Of a DNA stretch of 64,000 nt, positions 26,395 to 34,776 are shown piece after piece. The notes below the pieces were generated by a model that searched no databases, had not been told where the DNA came from, and saw only the letters and a list, made by a program, of their open reading frames with translations. Source of the DNA: CBDFKF01 sp965248765 (GTDB lineage: Bacteria; Pseudomonadota; Alphaproteobacteria; VGEJ01). The stretch spans positions 1,736,001 to 1,800,000 of the forward strand of contig CBDFKF010000004.1 in NCBI GenBank assembly GCA_965248765.1. The letters are read 5' to 3'. The first letter of the stretch is position 1. Every line of letters starts with the position of its first letter. Position numbers and translations under genes: made by a program.

Positions 26395-27099
26395 ATGTCG
26401 GATATCGGTGCTGCTTTCTGGCTCGCGCTCCGGCTGATCGTCGGGCTCGATGCCGAGCTCGCCGACATCGTCGGTCGTTCGCTTTACGTGAGTTTGAGCG
26501 CCGTCGCGATCGCCGCGGTGATTGGCTTGCCGCTCGGTGCCGTGGTCGCCGTTTACCGGTTTCCCGGTCGCCGGGCCGTCGTCATCCTGCTCAACGCGCT
26601 GATGGGCCTGCCGCCGGTGTTCGTCGGCCTCATGGCCTATCTCATGCTGTCGCGCTCCGGCCCACTCGGCATCCTCGGCCTGCTGTTCACGCCGGGCGCC
26701 ATGATCATCGCCCAGTGCGTGCTGATTACGCCAATTATTGCCGCGCTCTCCCGCGAGATCACGCGCGAGCTCTACATCGAGTACCGCGAGCAGTTGTGCT
26801 CGCTTGGCGCACGGCCGCGCGATGCCGTGCTGACGCTCCTGTGGGATGCGCGGGTAGGCCTCGTGACCGCTGTCATGGCCGGCTTCGGCCGAGCCAGCGC
26901 CGAGGTCGGGGCGGTGTTCATCGTCGGCGGTAACATCGCCCACGTCACCCGCGTGATGACGACAACGATCGCCTTGGAGACCAGCAAGGGCAATCTCGCC
27001 TTGGCCCTGGCGCTCGGTTTCATCCTGGTGCTGATTGCGGTCGGCGTCAGCGCGTGCGCCGCCGCGCTGGGCGGCATCTCCGCCTACCGCCGCGCTTGA
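26395..27099 (+). CDS. tupB: Tungstate ABC transporter permease
   Basis: 234 residues with about five TM segments and the inner-membrane permease loop EYREQLCSLGARPRDAVLTLLWDAR (EAA-like). The sequence LALRLIVGLDAELADIVGRSLYVSLSAVAIAAVIGLPLGA and GRASAEVGAVFIVGGNIAHVTRVMTTTIALETSKGN are typical of TupB. It leads a permease-ATPase-binding-protein cluster; the next gene starts 19 bp downstream. Confidence 0.87.
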   Translation: MSDIGAAFWLALRLIVGLDAELADIVGRSLYVSLSAVAIAAVIGLPLGAVVAVYRFPGRRAVVILLNALMGLPPVFVGLMAYLMLSRSGPLGILGLLFTPGAMIIAQCVLITPIIAALSREITRELYIEYREQLCSLGARPRDAVLTLLWDARVGLVTAVMAGFGRASAEVGAVFIVGGNIAHVTRVMTTTIALETSKGNLALALALGFILVLIAVGVSACAAALGGISAYRRA

Positions 27100-27118
27100 G
27101 CACCTCTGGGCCCAGCCG

Positions 27119-27832
27119 ATGTCGATCCTGCCGCTCATCCTCGAGGACGTGTCGTTACGCGGCGGTGGCCGTGCGCTTCTCGATGCTGTCTCGTTCGAGA
27201 TAACGGCGGGACCGAAGACCGTCGTGCTCGGCCCCAACGGGGCTGGCAAGAGCCTGCTCCTACGACTGTGCCACGGCCTGATCCCGCCTTCCGCGGGAAC
27301 CATCCGCTGGGCCGGGCCGGATGCTGGGGCTGCGCATCGACGCCAGGCGATGGTGTTCCAGAAACCCGTGATGCTGCGCCGCTCGGTGCGCGCCAACGTC
27401 ACCTACGGGCTGGCACTGCAAAGAATACCGGTGGCGGAGCGGCGCACGCGCATTGACCGGGTGTTGGAACGCACCGGGCTGGCCGTTGTCTCAGATCGGC
27501 CTGCCCGGGTGCTCTCGGTTGGCGAGCAGCAGCGCCTCGCCCTGGCCCGCGCCTGGGCGCTCGAGCCGGAGGTGCTGTTCCTCGACGAGCCGACGGCCAA
27601 TCTCGATCCCGCGGCGACCGGCGCGGTCGAGGGGATCATCGAGGAGATCCACCGTGCACGCACCAAAATCGTCATGACCACCCATGATCTTGCGCAAGCC
27701 CGCCGCATCGCTGAGGAGGTCGTCTTCGTCCACAACGGGCGGGTTACCGAACGCGGCCCTGCGGCACGCTTCTTCGACGGCCCGTCGAGCGAGCCAGCAG
27801 CCGCGTATCTCGAAGGTCGGCTGTTGTGGTGA
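27119..27832 (+). CDS. tupC: Tungstate ABC transporter ATP-binding protein
   Basis: 237 residues: Walker A GPNGAGKS, Q-loop MVFQKPVMLRRSVRANV, signature LSVGEQQRLALARAWAL, Walker B VLFLDEPTANLDP and the switch His in MTTHDLAQARR. Couples ATP hydrolysis to oxyanion uptake through the adjacent permease. The ATG at 27119 leaves a normal ABC N terminus; the open frame extends further upstream over tupB. Confidence 0.88.
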   Translation: MSILPLILEDVSLRGGGRALLDAVSFEITAGPKTVVLGPNGAGKSLLLRLCHGLIPPSAGTIRWAGPDAGAAHRRQAMVFQKPVMLRRSVRANVTYGLALQRIPVAERRTRIDRVLERTGLAVVSDRPARVLSVGEQQRLALARAWALEPEVLFLDEPTANLDPAATGAVEGIIEEIHRARTKIVMTTHDLAQARRIAEEVVFVHNGRVTERGPAARFFDGPSSEPAAAYLEGRLLW

Positions 27833-28671
27833 TGCGCGAATTGTCGATGCAGCGGTTGCCGCATGTGGTGCGGCTAGCCGTTGTGGCGATGTGTGTCTTC
27901 GTCTCCGGCCCCGCGGCGGCCGAGGACCAATTCATCACCCTCGCCTCGACCACGTCCACCGACAACTCGGGCCTCTTCAACCACATTCTGCCGGTTTTCA
28001 CCGTCGAGACGGGGATCGCGGTGCGCGTCGTCGCGGTCGGCACCGGCCAGGCGATCAGGCTCGCCGAGAACGGCGATGCCGACGTCCTGCTCGTGCACCA
28101 CCAGGAATCGGAAGAGCGATTTGTCGCCGACGGGTTCGGCCTCGCCCGCCACCAGGTGATGTACAACGATTTCGTCCTGGTCGGCCCGGAGCGAGATCCC
28201 GCGGGCATCAAAGGCACGGGCGAGGCCCGCGCCGCCCTTTCGCGCATCGCCGAAACGGAATCGCTCTTCGCCTCGCGCGGCGATGACAGCGGGACTCATA
28301 AGGCTGAGCGGGCCCTGTGGGACAGTGCGGGAGTCGATCCCGAGGCCGCCAGCGGAACCTGGTATCGCGAAATGGGCGCCGGCATGGGCGCGACCCTCAA
28401 CGCCGCGGTCGCGATGGACGCCCATACCCTCGTCGATCGGGCGACCTGGACCGGCTTCGCCAACAAGGACGGCTACGCGATCCTGGTCGAGGGCGATCCG
28501 GCTCTGTTCAACCAGTATGCCGTCGTTCTGGTGAACCCCGAGCGCCACCCCCACGTCAAAGCGGCGGCCGGTCGCGCCTTCATCTCCTGGCTGCTCTCGA
28601 CCGCCGGCCAGTCGGCGATCGCGTCCTTCGCGATCAATGGCCAATCGCTGTTCTTCCCCAACGCGCGGTAG
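27832..28671 (+). CDS. tupA: Periplasmic tungstate-binding protein
   Basis: 279 residues with a signal peptide ending GPAAAEDQ, then ITLASTTSTDNSGLFNHILPVF. The TTS-containing N-terminal loop is the oxyanion-binding signature of TupA-type proteins rather than ModA. Further conserved blocks are GTGQAIRLAENGDADVLLVH, YNDFVLVGP and SRGDDSGTHKAE. The ATG overlaps the tupC stop by one base. Tungstate would feed a tungsten enzyme elsewhere; the tungstate versus molybdate preference is inferred. Confidence 0.87.
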   Translation: MRELSMQRLPHVVRLAVVAMCVFVSGPAAAEDQFITLASTTSTDNSGLFNHILPVFTVETGIAVRVVAVGTGQAIRLAENGDADVLLVHHQESEERFVADGFGLARHQVMYNDFVLVGPERDPAGIKGTGEARAALSRIAETESLFASRGDDSGTHKAERALWDSAGVDPEAASGTWYREMGAGMGATLNAAVAMDAHTLVDRATWTGFANKDGYAILVEGDPALFNQYAVVLVNPERHPHVKAAAGRAFISWLLSTAGQSAIASFAINGQSLFFPNAR

Positions 28672-28747
28672 ATCGACTGCGCGCCGCGCGCCAGTTTAGG
28701 CGGGCAGCGCACTTCCGGGAACAATTCCATCTGCCCCGGGCAGGCAC

Positions 28748-29554
28748 TCACCGCAGCTCGGGATAGCCGTACTGTTCGGCGATGGCCCGCATCTCCGAGA
28801 TCGGCGCGTAGGCCAACGCTGGCAAAAACTCGACAGCATCCAGCAGCAGATCGTCCCGCGTCGCTGCGAGGTCCGCGGCGTGGAACGCCTCGAACAGCGC
28901 GGCCCTCAACCGCTCGATCAGCTCCTCGCTCGCCCCGGCACGGGCGACAAAGGGAACGGCCGGTGCGGCCGCGGTGTGGCACAGCACCCGCACGCCCGCC
29001 ACCGCCTCCGGTTTATGCCGCGCGAGCAGGGCATGGGTGACGCAGTCGATCGCGGCGATCGCCGCCCCGCCCCGCGCGATCATCGCGATGCTGTCCCAGT
29101 GGGTGCCGCTCACTTTGACCTCGGCGAAAAAGCGCCCGCCCTCGCTCAGCGGCGCGACCAGGGCCCGCAGCGCGTTCATGCCGGAATGGGACTCGGGGCC
29201 GTTGATGACGCACACCGTGCCGCGCAGGTCCTCGACCCGGTCGGCAGCTGAGCCCTCGGCAACCACGACCAGGCTCGCGTATTCGCGGCCCGAGCATCCG
29301 GGTGCGGCATAGTGGGGCGTCGCGACCGGCCGCAGCCTCGCCGCGTGGCGATTCACCAGGTCGTAGCCGCAGCACTGGCTCAGGAGCAGCGCCGGGTCGT
29401 GCCACAGCGCCTGCAGGGGCCGACCGTGCACCAGCGCCAGAGGGACGTCGCGCACGCCCTCCCGCAGCAGGCACGACGCCACCCCCTTCCACAGCGCATC
29501 GAGCGCCGGGCTGACCTCGGGAAAGTCGTACATCGGCAGGCTGGCGGTGGCCAT
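28748..29554 (-). CDS. PhnD/SsuA-like substrate-binding domain protein without signal peptide
   Basis: About 268 residues (MATASLPMYDFPEVSPALDALW...). The fold blocks CSGREYASLVVVAEGSAADRVEDLRGTVCVINGPESHSGMNALRALV and HWDSIAMIARGGAAIAAIDCVTHALL are those of phosphonate-type periplasmic binding proteins. No export signal is visible, as in many cytoplasmic stand-alone members. No transporter genes flank it on this strand. The ligand is unknown. Starts at 29563 or 29611 are also possible. Confidence 0.75.
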   Translation of the reverse strand: MATASLPMYDFPEVSPALDALWKGVASCLLREGVRDVPLALVHGRPLQALWHDPALLLSQCCGYDLVNRHAARLRPVATPHYAAPGCSGREYASLVVVAEGSAADRVEDLRGTVCVINGPESHSGMNALRALVAPLSEGGRFFAEVKVSGTHWDSIAMIARGGAAIAAIDCVTHALLARHKPEAVAGVRVLCHTAAAPAVPFVARAGASEELIERLRAALFEAFHAADLAATRDDLLLDAVEFLPALAYAPISEMRAIAEQYGYPELR

Positions 29555-29644
29555 GAGTCGCATCCACGGGCGAGCCAAGCCCCGCGATGATACCACCGGG
29601 AGGTCGACCACCGATGGCTTGACTCCAGTGACGTCGCAGGCGGC

Positions 29645-30697
29645 CTAGGTTGGTTGCCGCTGCCGTACTATCAGCCCGAGCCCGGCGAGCCCGAGGGCGA
29701 AGATCACGAGCGTGGTCGGCTCAGGTACCGCGCTCCGCTCGGTCTTGGGGATCGAGTAGAGATCGCGCGCCCCGAGAATGTCGTCATCGGAAAGGGCGCG
29801 GAACGCCAGGTCCTTGTGGTCGTCAAAATCCTCCCCGGTCGCAGGTTCGCCATTCATGATGTCGTCAAGGTCTTCCTGATGGTCCAGGCCGACGATGTGG
29901 CCAACCTCATGGAGCGCGGTGGTGAAGAAGTCGACGGCATCTTCGGGAATATCCTCCCGCTTTTCGCCTGTGTACCAATTGACCTTGTTCTCCTCTAGTA
30001 CATCGCGGAAACGCGCAAAGCGCAGTTCTTGACTGCCGGTGCCCCATTCGGCAACAGCGCCCGGCAAAAACGAGAAGGCCCGAACGCTAATTTCGGGGCC
30101 ATCGCAGTCCTCGTCCTTGGCCGGATCGCAGTCGAGCTCGCGGAATGCCAATCCCATCTCCAAGTGTCCGGCATCATCGACGATGATGTCGGACCACACC
30201 GCAAAAGCCTTCCTCACCAGCGGTCTTGGGTCGAACCCGTTGCCTTTATGATCGAATAGCTCGAACTTCCGAAATCCCTCGTCGAAGTGGTACTCGGGCG
30301 TCGGCTTGGGCTTTTCGATGATGAAGCCGTGGCCGAAGAAATCGTCACCCCCATCACCGTTTTCATCGGGGCCGAAATAGCGATATTTCTCGTTTACCCA
30401 GTGCGCGTTGGCATCGTAGTCGGGCTCTTTGCGTTTGCCCGACAGCTCGTGGGCGACGTCATGGCCCTCGCGCGCATCGGGTTGCGGCGTCGTGTCATGG
30501 ATCGTGTTGTGAAAGTGATGGTGGTGAAAGTGGGGGACGCCGTCGTCCCAGGCATAGTGGCCCGTGTGCTTGGGAATGCCGCCATAGTCGAATATCGACT
30601 CGCCGTGCGCTGTACCAGACAGGAAAACGGTACTCACAAGGCATACTGCTGCGACCGCGGCTGCCCGCGCGCGCCCTTGCGTTCCATCGTCGATCAC
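29645..30697 (-). CDS. PEP-CTERM-anchored matrixin-type zinc metalloprotease
   Basis: A GTG start after GAGGAGGGGC opens a signal peptide (ending SGTAHG), then a His-rich segment (FHHHHFHNTIH) and a metalloprotease domain. The zinc site is H-E-V-G-H-I-V-G-L-D-H (HExxHxxGxxH) near residue 270, the metzincin/matrixin signature, with a following MNG that may supply the Met-turn. The protein ends AVPEPTTLVIFALGLAGLGLIVRQRQPT, a PEP-CTERM tail. About 350 residues. Export, exosortase sorting and action on extracellular or matrix proteins are inferred. A shared 19-bp upstream site lies 119 bp before the start. Confidence 0.85.
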   Translation of the reverse strand: MIDDGTQGRARAAAVAAVCLVSTVFLSGTAHGESIFDYGGIPKHTGHYAWDDGVPHFHHHHFHNTIHDTTPQPDAREGHDVAHELSGKRKEPDYDANAHWVNEKYRYFGPDENGDGGDDFFGHGFIIEKPKPTPEYHFDEGFRKFELFDHKGNGFDPRPLVRKAFAVWSDIIVDDAGHLEMGLAFRELDCDPAKDEDCDGPEISVRAFSFLPGAVAEWGTGSQELRFARFRDVLEENKVNWYTGEKREDIPEDAVDFFTTALHEVGHIVGLDHQEDLDDIMNGEPATGEDFDDHKDLAFRALSDDDILGARDLYSIPKTERSAVPEPTTLVIFALGLAGLGLIVRQRQPT

Positions 30698-30816
30698 GAC
30701 GGCGCCCCTCCTCGCCGACCCACCCACGCCGTATTCGTGGCAAACGCCATGCCATGCCAAAGTTCCTGTGATTCCAGGGAGTTATGCGCGAGGGCTAGAG
30801 AGGCTCGGGCTGAAAA

Positions 30817-30835
30817 TGTAAAGTTTGCTGACACC
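30817..30835 (-). promoter_or_regulatory. PEP-CTERM-associated upstream site before the metalloprotease
   Basis: On the minus strand GGTGTCAGCAAACTTTACA, one mismatch from the site at 4507-4525, with nearly the same distance to the start codon (119 versus 115 bp). Confidence 0.65.
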
Positions 30836-30959
30836 CGGGCCGGCCGATATCACGGGCATGCGCCGAGAGCTGTTTCGAAACAAGGGCTTACGGCTTCGCC
30901 GCAGTGTCAGCGTTTTTTTACAGCGCTGTTGCACCCTGCGCGTTCAGGAGAGTCACACT

Positions 30960-31252
30960 ATGGACCTGCAATCTTTCAGAGCATCGCTTGACGACGACGC
31001 GCCGCCCAAGGGTGTGGCCGTGGCTCTTGAGGCCCTTTGGTATGAGGCAAAGGGGGATTGGCATCTCGCGCACCGGCTGGCCCAGTCGCAAAACGATGCG
31101 ATGGGGGCGTGGGTGCACGCCTATGTGCATCGCCCGAAGGTGACGACGCCAATGCCGGGCATTGGTATCGGCGGGCCGGCAAGCCGGCCTCCAAGGCGCC
31201 GCTCCGGGCGGAATGGGACGAGATCGCCGCCGCCCTTCTCGGCGAGCCCTAA
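30960..31252 (+). pseudogene. Small conserved hypothetical protein, frameshifted
   Basis: Start MDLQSFRASLDDDAPPKGVAVALEALWYEAKGDWHLAHRLAQ...GAWVHAYVHR, then after a one-base shift near 31135 PEGDDANAGHWYRRAGKPASKAPLRAEWDEIAAALL. Joined, this gives a complete protein of about 95 residues of a family I have seen as hypothetical in proteobacteria (helical, Trp-rich). A CAGGAGAG ribosome-binding site precedes the ATG. A degraded copy of its tail lies at 33000-33065. Confidence 0.6.
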
Positions 31253-31387
31253 CGCGCGCCGCCGGCCTCCCCTTCTCGCCTGCTGGAGACGGCCGAGTGC
31301 CCTGCAGAGAACTCCCTCTCCTGCTTTGTGGAAGAGGGTTGAGGGTGGCCTGGGGCGTACGCGAAAGTCGGAAGTTTGGTCAGGACA

Positions 31388-32758
31388 TCAGTAGCCAAAC
31401 CAGCTACGACGCTCGATCACCTTCCGGGTCAACTCAAAGAGGAGGGGACTGCGGCTCAGCAGATTCTTTGCCCAATCCATCCGACGTGACCGGCTCCCCC
31501 GTGCACGGGCGTAGGCCAGCAGGTCTACCTCGGCGAACCACCGCAAGAAGTTCTCTACGTTCTTCGGCATGTCGCTGACCGCCGCTCCGTCCACGACCAG
31601 CCGCGCGCGCTCTTGCACCGCCGTCCAATAGAAGATCGTGGTTGTCGCCTCCTTCAACTTCAGACTGCTGGACTCGAATCGTCCCCGCACCCGCTCGATG
31701 AACTCATCGTCGGACAAGGGGAAACCGAACTCGCGAAGCCTGCCGCCCGCCGCGAGAACGCCACTCATTGTCCGCAGACACTTCTCACACTCGCAGCAGT
31801 TCCGCTCCGTCACATAAGGGCGGCTGCATACCGCTAGCTCCGGCATCGGAAGGCCTTTCTCACGGCACTTCTTAACGATGTAGTCCAACTTGCCCTGCCG
31901 GCTGAATTCGAAGCCGTCGTGAACGACCGAAATACCGGCACAACGGACTCGCTCGTCAATGTTCGGAGCCGACCCGTGCGCTCCGTCGAAGCCGCCCTGC
32001 CAAATGGTCGATGCGATCCTGATTTCGCTCCCGCCCCAGTGCCACACAGCCGGCAGACAGAGGCCAAGCATGCCCATGCCGTGCTGAATATTGCGCCACC
32101 AAACAGGGATGTCCGGACCGATACGTTTTCGCCTGATGATTTCCTTGGCGTTGGTCTTGATGAAGAAGTTTTGATGCCCGTAGGCCTCTGCGAAACGCCG
32201 GCAATGGTCGCTGAGCACTTGCCACTTTTCGTCGAAGTCCAGTGCCGTCTCATTTCCCCAGGCCGTGATCAGGGTTTGCGGGCTAGGGTGGCGGCATAGG
32301 CTCGTGAAGGTCGAATCGACGCCGCCCGTGAACAGCATCGGCATGGGCCGATCGCTCGTTGCTGCTTCGGCAGGCGCCGTGCTGCGAACCAGGCGGTTGG
32401 CAACGAGTCGTCCGTCCCACCGACGCCGTGGATACAGGCGCTTCATCTCCTGCCGGAGGTCCTCGAGGCTCGCGGCGAGGTCGGCATCCAGGACGTCTAT
32501 CTCGTAGACATCGTTGGAGAACCAGACGAGCGGGGCGACGTTCAAAAGAAACGGGGCAAGAGCAATGGCCCATTCCATTCGATCGAGCCCTATGTCCTCG
32601 CCGTATTCGACGAAGAAATCGCCGCTTAAGTACGCGCGCCGAATCGGCGCGGCAACAGTGATCTCCAGTCTCCTGGCGGTGACGTGAATGTTGTCGATCA
32701 GTTGCATGGGCAGTTCAGGGACTCGGTCTGCGCCCTGGTGCGCCAGCGCCATGAACAT
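31388..32758 (-). CDS. Orphan QueC-like PP-loop ATPase with cysteine cluster
   Basis: About 456 residues. The centre has a PP-loop (MLFTGGVDSTFTSL, SGGxDS type) that binds ATP and adenylates a substrate. Downstream are WGNETALDFDEKW, a conserved GGFDGAHGSAPNIDERV stretch and a cysteine cluster C-C-E-C-E-K-C, as in QueC-type zinc sites. Length and N-terminal domain differ from QueC (about 230 residues), and no queuosine genes are near. PP-loop relatives act in nucleotide modification, polysaccharide loci and some anti-phage systems. The start at 32758 is tentative; 32707 is an alternative. Confidence 0.65.
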   Translation of the reverse strand: MFMALAHQGADRVPELPMQLIDNIHVTARRLEITVAAPIRRAYLSGDFFVEYGEDIGLDRMEWAIALAPFLLNVAPLVWFSNDVYEIDVLDADLAASLEDLRQEMKRLYPRRRWDGRLVANRLVRSTAPAEAATSDRPMPMLFTGGVDSTFTSLCRHPSPQTLITAWGNETALDFDEKWQVLSDHCRRFAEAYGHQNFFIKTNAKEIIRRKRIGPDIPVWWRNIQHGMGMLGLCLPAVWHWGGSEIRIASTIWQGGFDGAHGSAPNIDERVRCAGISVVHDGFEFSRQGKLDYIVKKCREKGLPMPELAVCSRPYVTERNCCECEKCLRTMSGVLAAGGRLREFGFPLSDDEFIERVRGRFESSSLKLKEATTTIFYWTAVQERARLVVDGAAVSDMPKNVENFLRWFAEVDLLAYARARGSRSRRMDWAKNLLSRSPLLFELTRKVIERRSWFGY

Positions 32759-32924
32759 CGGTCGTCGCGTCCCCTTAACGCGGGGTGCGCGCAAACAGTG
32801 GGACGCTCTGAATGCGCCCCCAAGCCTGACCACAACGTACCGGGGGGTGGCACAACCCGTCTAGTAAACCCGTCACAGGGCCGCTAGACCTCTCCCGTTA
32901 GCGGCGGTCGATCGTGCTGAGCGG

Positions 32925-33083
32925 ACCGATCACACGCGCGCGGTGCGTTTCACCAGCGGCAGCGTGTTGATGAGCTTCTTCGGCGCAACGGCGCGGCGGG
33001 CCGGCAAGCCGCCCTCCAAGGCGCCGCTCCGGGCGGAATGGGACGAGATCGCCGCCGCCCTTCTCCCGGCGATGGCGCGCTAG
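32925..33083. pseudogene. Chimeric remnant of two neighbouring gene tails
   Basis: The left part (32935-32995, minus strand) repeats the MmcQ/YjbR C terminus AVAPKKLINTLP-VKRT. The right part (33000-33065, plus strand) repeats the tail of the small protein at 30960 (RAGKP-SKAPLRAEWDEIAAALL). Both source genes lie within 2 kb. The pieces join at a GCGGGCCGGCAAGCC-like stretch. Confidence 0.65.
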
Positions 33084-33716
33084 TTAACGTGCTCGGTCCG
33101 CGAGCGCTGTACTAACGCCTAAACCTAGGAAGACGACCCCACTGGCATACCGCGGCAGCGGCCCCTCCATCACGCGCGTGCCAAGCCAGCGCCGGAGGCT
33201 ACCAGCCAGAACGGCGTAGGCGCTGTCAGTGAAAAGCGCCAGCACAACATAAAGGAGCCCGAGGAACAGAACTTGCTGCGGAACCGGTCCTCGGCTCGGC
33301 TCCACGAACTGCGGTAGGAACGCGAGAAAGAACACCGCTATCTTCGGATTGAGAACACTCACGACGATGCCATCTGTGAAGAGGCCATAGAACGAGCGTG
33401 GCGTGGCAGCTTCCGCGCCAGCCGGTGGATGGCGCGCGAGTAGCGTGCGAATACCCAGGTAGATCAAGTAGCCCGCCCCCAACGCCTTGACGATACCGAA
33501 AGCGGTCGCCGACGTAAGGAGAATGGCCGAGAGCCCAACTGTCGCCGCTCCGACGTGGACAATGGCACCGACCGATAGCCCTAGAACCGATACCAGGCCA
33601 GCCCGCCGCCCTTGACTGAGACTGCGCGCCACGACGTACAGAACGCCGGGCCCGGGAATCACCAGGACCACGAGTGCCGCAGCAACGAATGCCAACAACA
33701 AAGTGCTTCCCGGCAC
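33084..33716 (-). CDS. LysE/RhtB-family amino-acid exporter
   Basis: 210 residues with six TM segments. The N terminus STLLLAFVAAALVVLVIPGPGVLYVVARSLSQGRRAGLVSVLGLSVGA is the LysE signature, and FYGLFTDGIVVSVLNPKIAVFFLAFLPQFVEPSRG is the conserved loop-TM4 block. Exports an amino acid or derivative by proton exchange; substrate unknown. The GTG at 33716 follows GAGG and leaves the normal short N terminus, while an earlier open frame adds about 20 hydrophilic residues. Confidence 0.88.
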   Translation of the reverse strand: MPGSTLLLAFVAAALVVLVIPGPGVLYVVARSLSQGRRAGLVSVLGLSVGAIVHVGAATVGLSAILLTSATAFGIVKALGAGYLIYLGIRTLLARHPPAGAEAATPRSFYGLFTDGIVVSVLNPKIAVFFLAFLPQFVEPSRGPVPQQVLFLGLLYVVLALFTDSAYAVLAGSLRRWLGTRVMEGPLPRYASGVVFLGLGVSTALADRAR

Positions 33717-33867
33717 ACAAACCTCGTGAGGACTGACGACTCGAAACTCCGGGCAACAGGATACAGATTCTCGCAGCAACCTCGCCCGGCGACACCGCGT
33801 CAGAGTAACGAATTAATCGCACACGGGGGCGCCAGGGTTCTCTACCTCACACGCTGCCGCCGGGTCT

Positions 33868-33891
33868 CCCTCTCCCGCCTGCGGGAGAGGG
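33868..33891. repeat. GC-rich palindromic repeat (same family as 4272-4302)
   Basis: CCCTCTCCCGC-CT-GCGGGAGAGGG followed by a CGGGGTGAGGGT-type tail. Stem of 11 bp. Lies upstream of the LysE gene and beyond the MmcQ gene end. Confidence 0.6.
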
Positions 33892-33932
33892 TCGGGGTGA
33901 GGGTGGTCCCGCATGCGTCTCGATCGACCGGT

Positions 33933-34347
33933 CACGCGCGCGCGGCGCCTTCGTCGGTGCGTTTCACCGGCGGCAGCGTGTTGATGAGCTTCTTCGGCGC
34001 AACGGCCCGGTAGCTCTCTGATCGATCCACGCCTTCAGCATGTCGAGCGGCGGTGTCTCTCCTGCCTCGAACGCGGCGGTAACCCAGCCGCTCTTACCCA
34101 GCCCATACCGGCTCGGCGAGACGAATGGCAGCGTCAGCGCCATCTCGCTCGAGATCGGCAACTTGACAGTCACCGAGAAGCCACCGCCCTCACGGGTGAC
34201 GCCTGACAGAAAAACGAACACCTTGGCCCGCACTTTGATAACCGGATAGCCCCACGGGTGATCCTCGTGGGATTCCGGATAGCCGAGGGCAACGTCCCGC
34301 AGCACGGTCTGGTGATAGTCCAACGTTGCACCGGCCACAGCGCTCAC
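33933..34347 (-). pseudogene. MmcQ/YjbR-family protein, frameshifted
   Basis: The GTG start gives VSAVAGATLDYHQTVLRDVALGYPESHEDHPWGYPVIKVRAKVFVFLSG with the DHPWG-P-KV family signature, then LTLPFVSPSRYGLGKSGWVTAAFE and LDMLKAWID. The expected end SYRAVAPKKLINTLPPVKRTDEGAARA is one frame over, after an indel near 34012-34020. MmcQ/YjbR proteins are small double-wing DNA-binding-like proteins of unclear role. A second copy of its tail lies at 32935. Confidence 0.65.
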
Positions 34348-34532
34348 CGACGACGCGTCAATTGGCCAACGTGCAGCGCCGGATTGGTCATGTCCCACTC
34401 CCTGACCGATTGCCTGTCCCTTCCGCACCGTAGTGCGCCTGGGGCGCCGGTCAACGGGCTCGGTTGACTCAAGTGTCCCCCCCGGTATCATTTCCCGATC
34501 GGGTCGTTGATCCGACCATACAGATGATCCCT

Positions 34533-34719
34533 GCGGGAGAGACCGTGCGCGTGGTGTCACCGCGCGGCGCCGAAGGAGCAACCGCCCCGGAAACTCTCAG
34601 GCCACCGGACCGCAGGGGGATGAGGCTCTGGAAAGCGGGTACGCGCAAGCGTGCCTCACCGAAGGGGTAAGCCGCGAGCAGGCTCGCGGTGACTCTCTCA
34701 GGTTCTCCGACAGAGGGGG
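34533..34719 (+). promoter_or_regulatory. Tandem glycine riboswitch
   Basis: Two consecutive aptamers. The first (about 34533-34613) has GGGAGAGACC, GGCGCCGAAGGAGCAA and AACTCTCAGG-C. The second (about 34614-34719) has GGCTCTGGAAAG, CACCGAAGGGGTAAG and GACTCTCTCAGG-TTC. The conserved CGAAGGAGCAA/CGAAGGGGTAA and CTCTCAGG blocks identify the family. Located directly before gcvT. The known role is turning on glycine cleavage genes when glycine is abundant. Confidence 0.95.
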
Positions 34720-34720
34720 C

Positions 34721-34745
34721 CGCCGCCGATCTAGCATCGGCGGCG
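34721..34745 (+). other. Hairpin after the glycine riboswitch
   Basis: A perfect 10-bp stem (CGCCGCCGAT/ATCGGCGGCG, 5-nt loop) between the second aptamer and the gcvT ribosome-binding site. No U-run follows, so control at translation or through an alternative fold is more likely than intrinsic termination. Confidence 0.5.
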
Positions 34746-34776
34746 CCGCCAGGTCGTGGGAATCGTGGGAGAGTTT

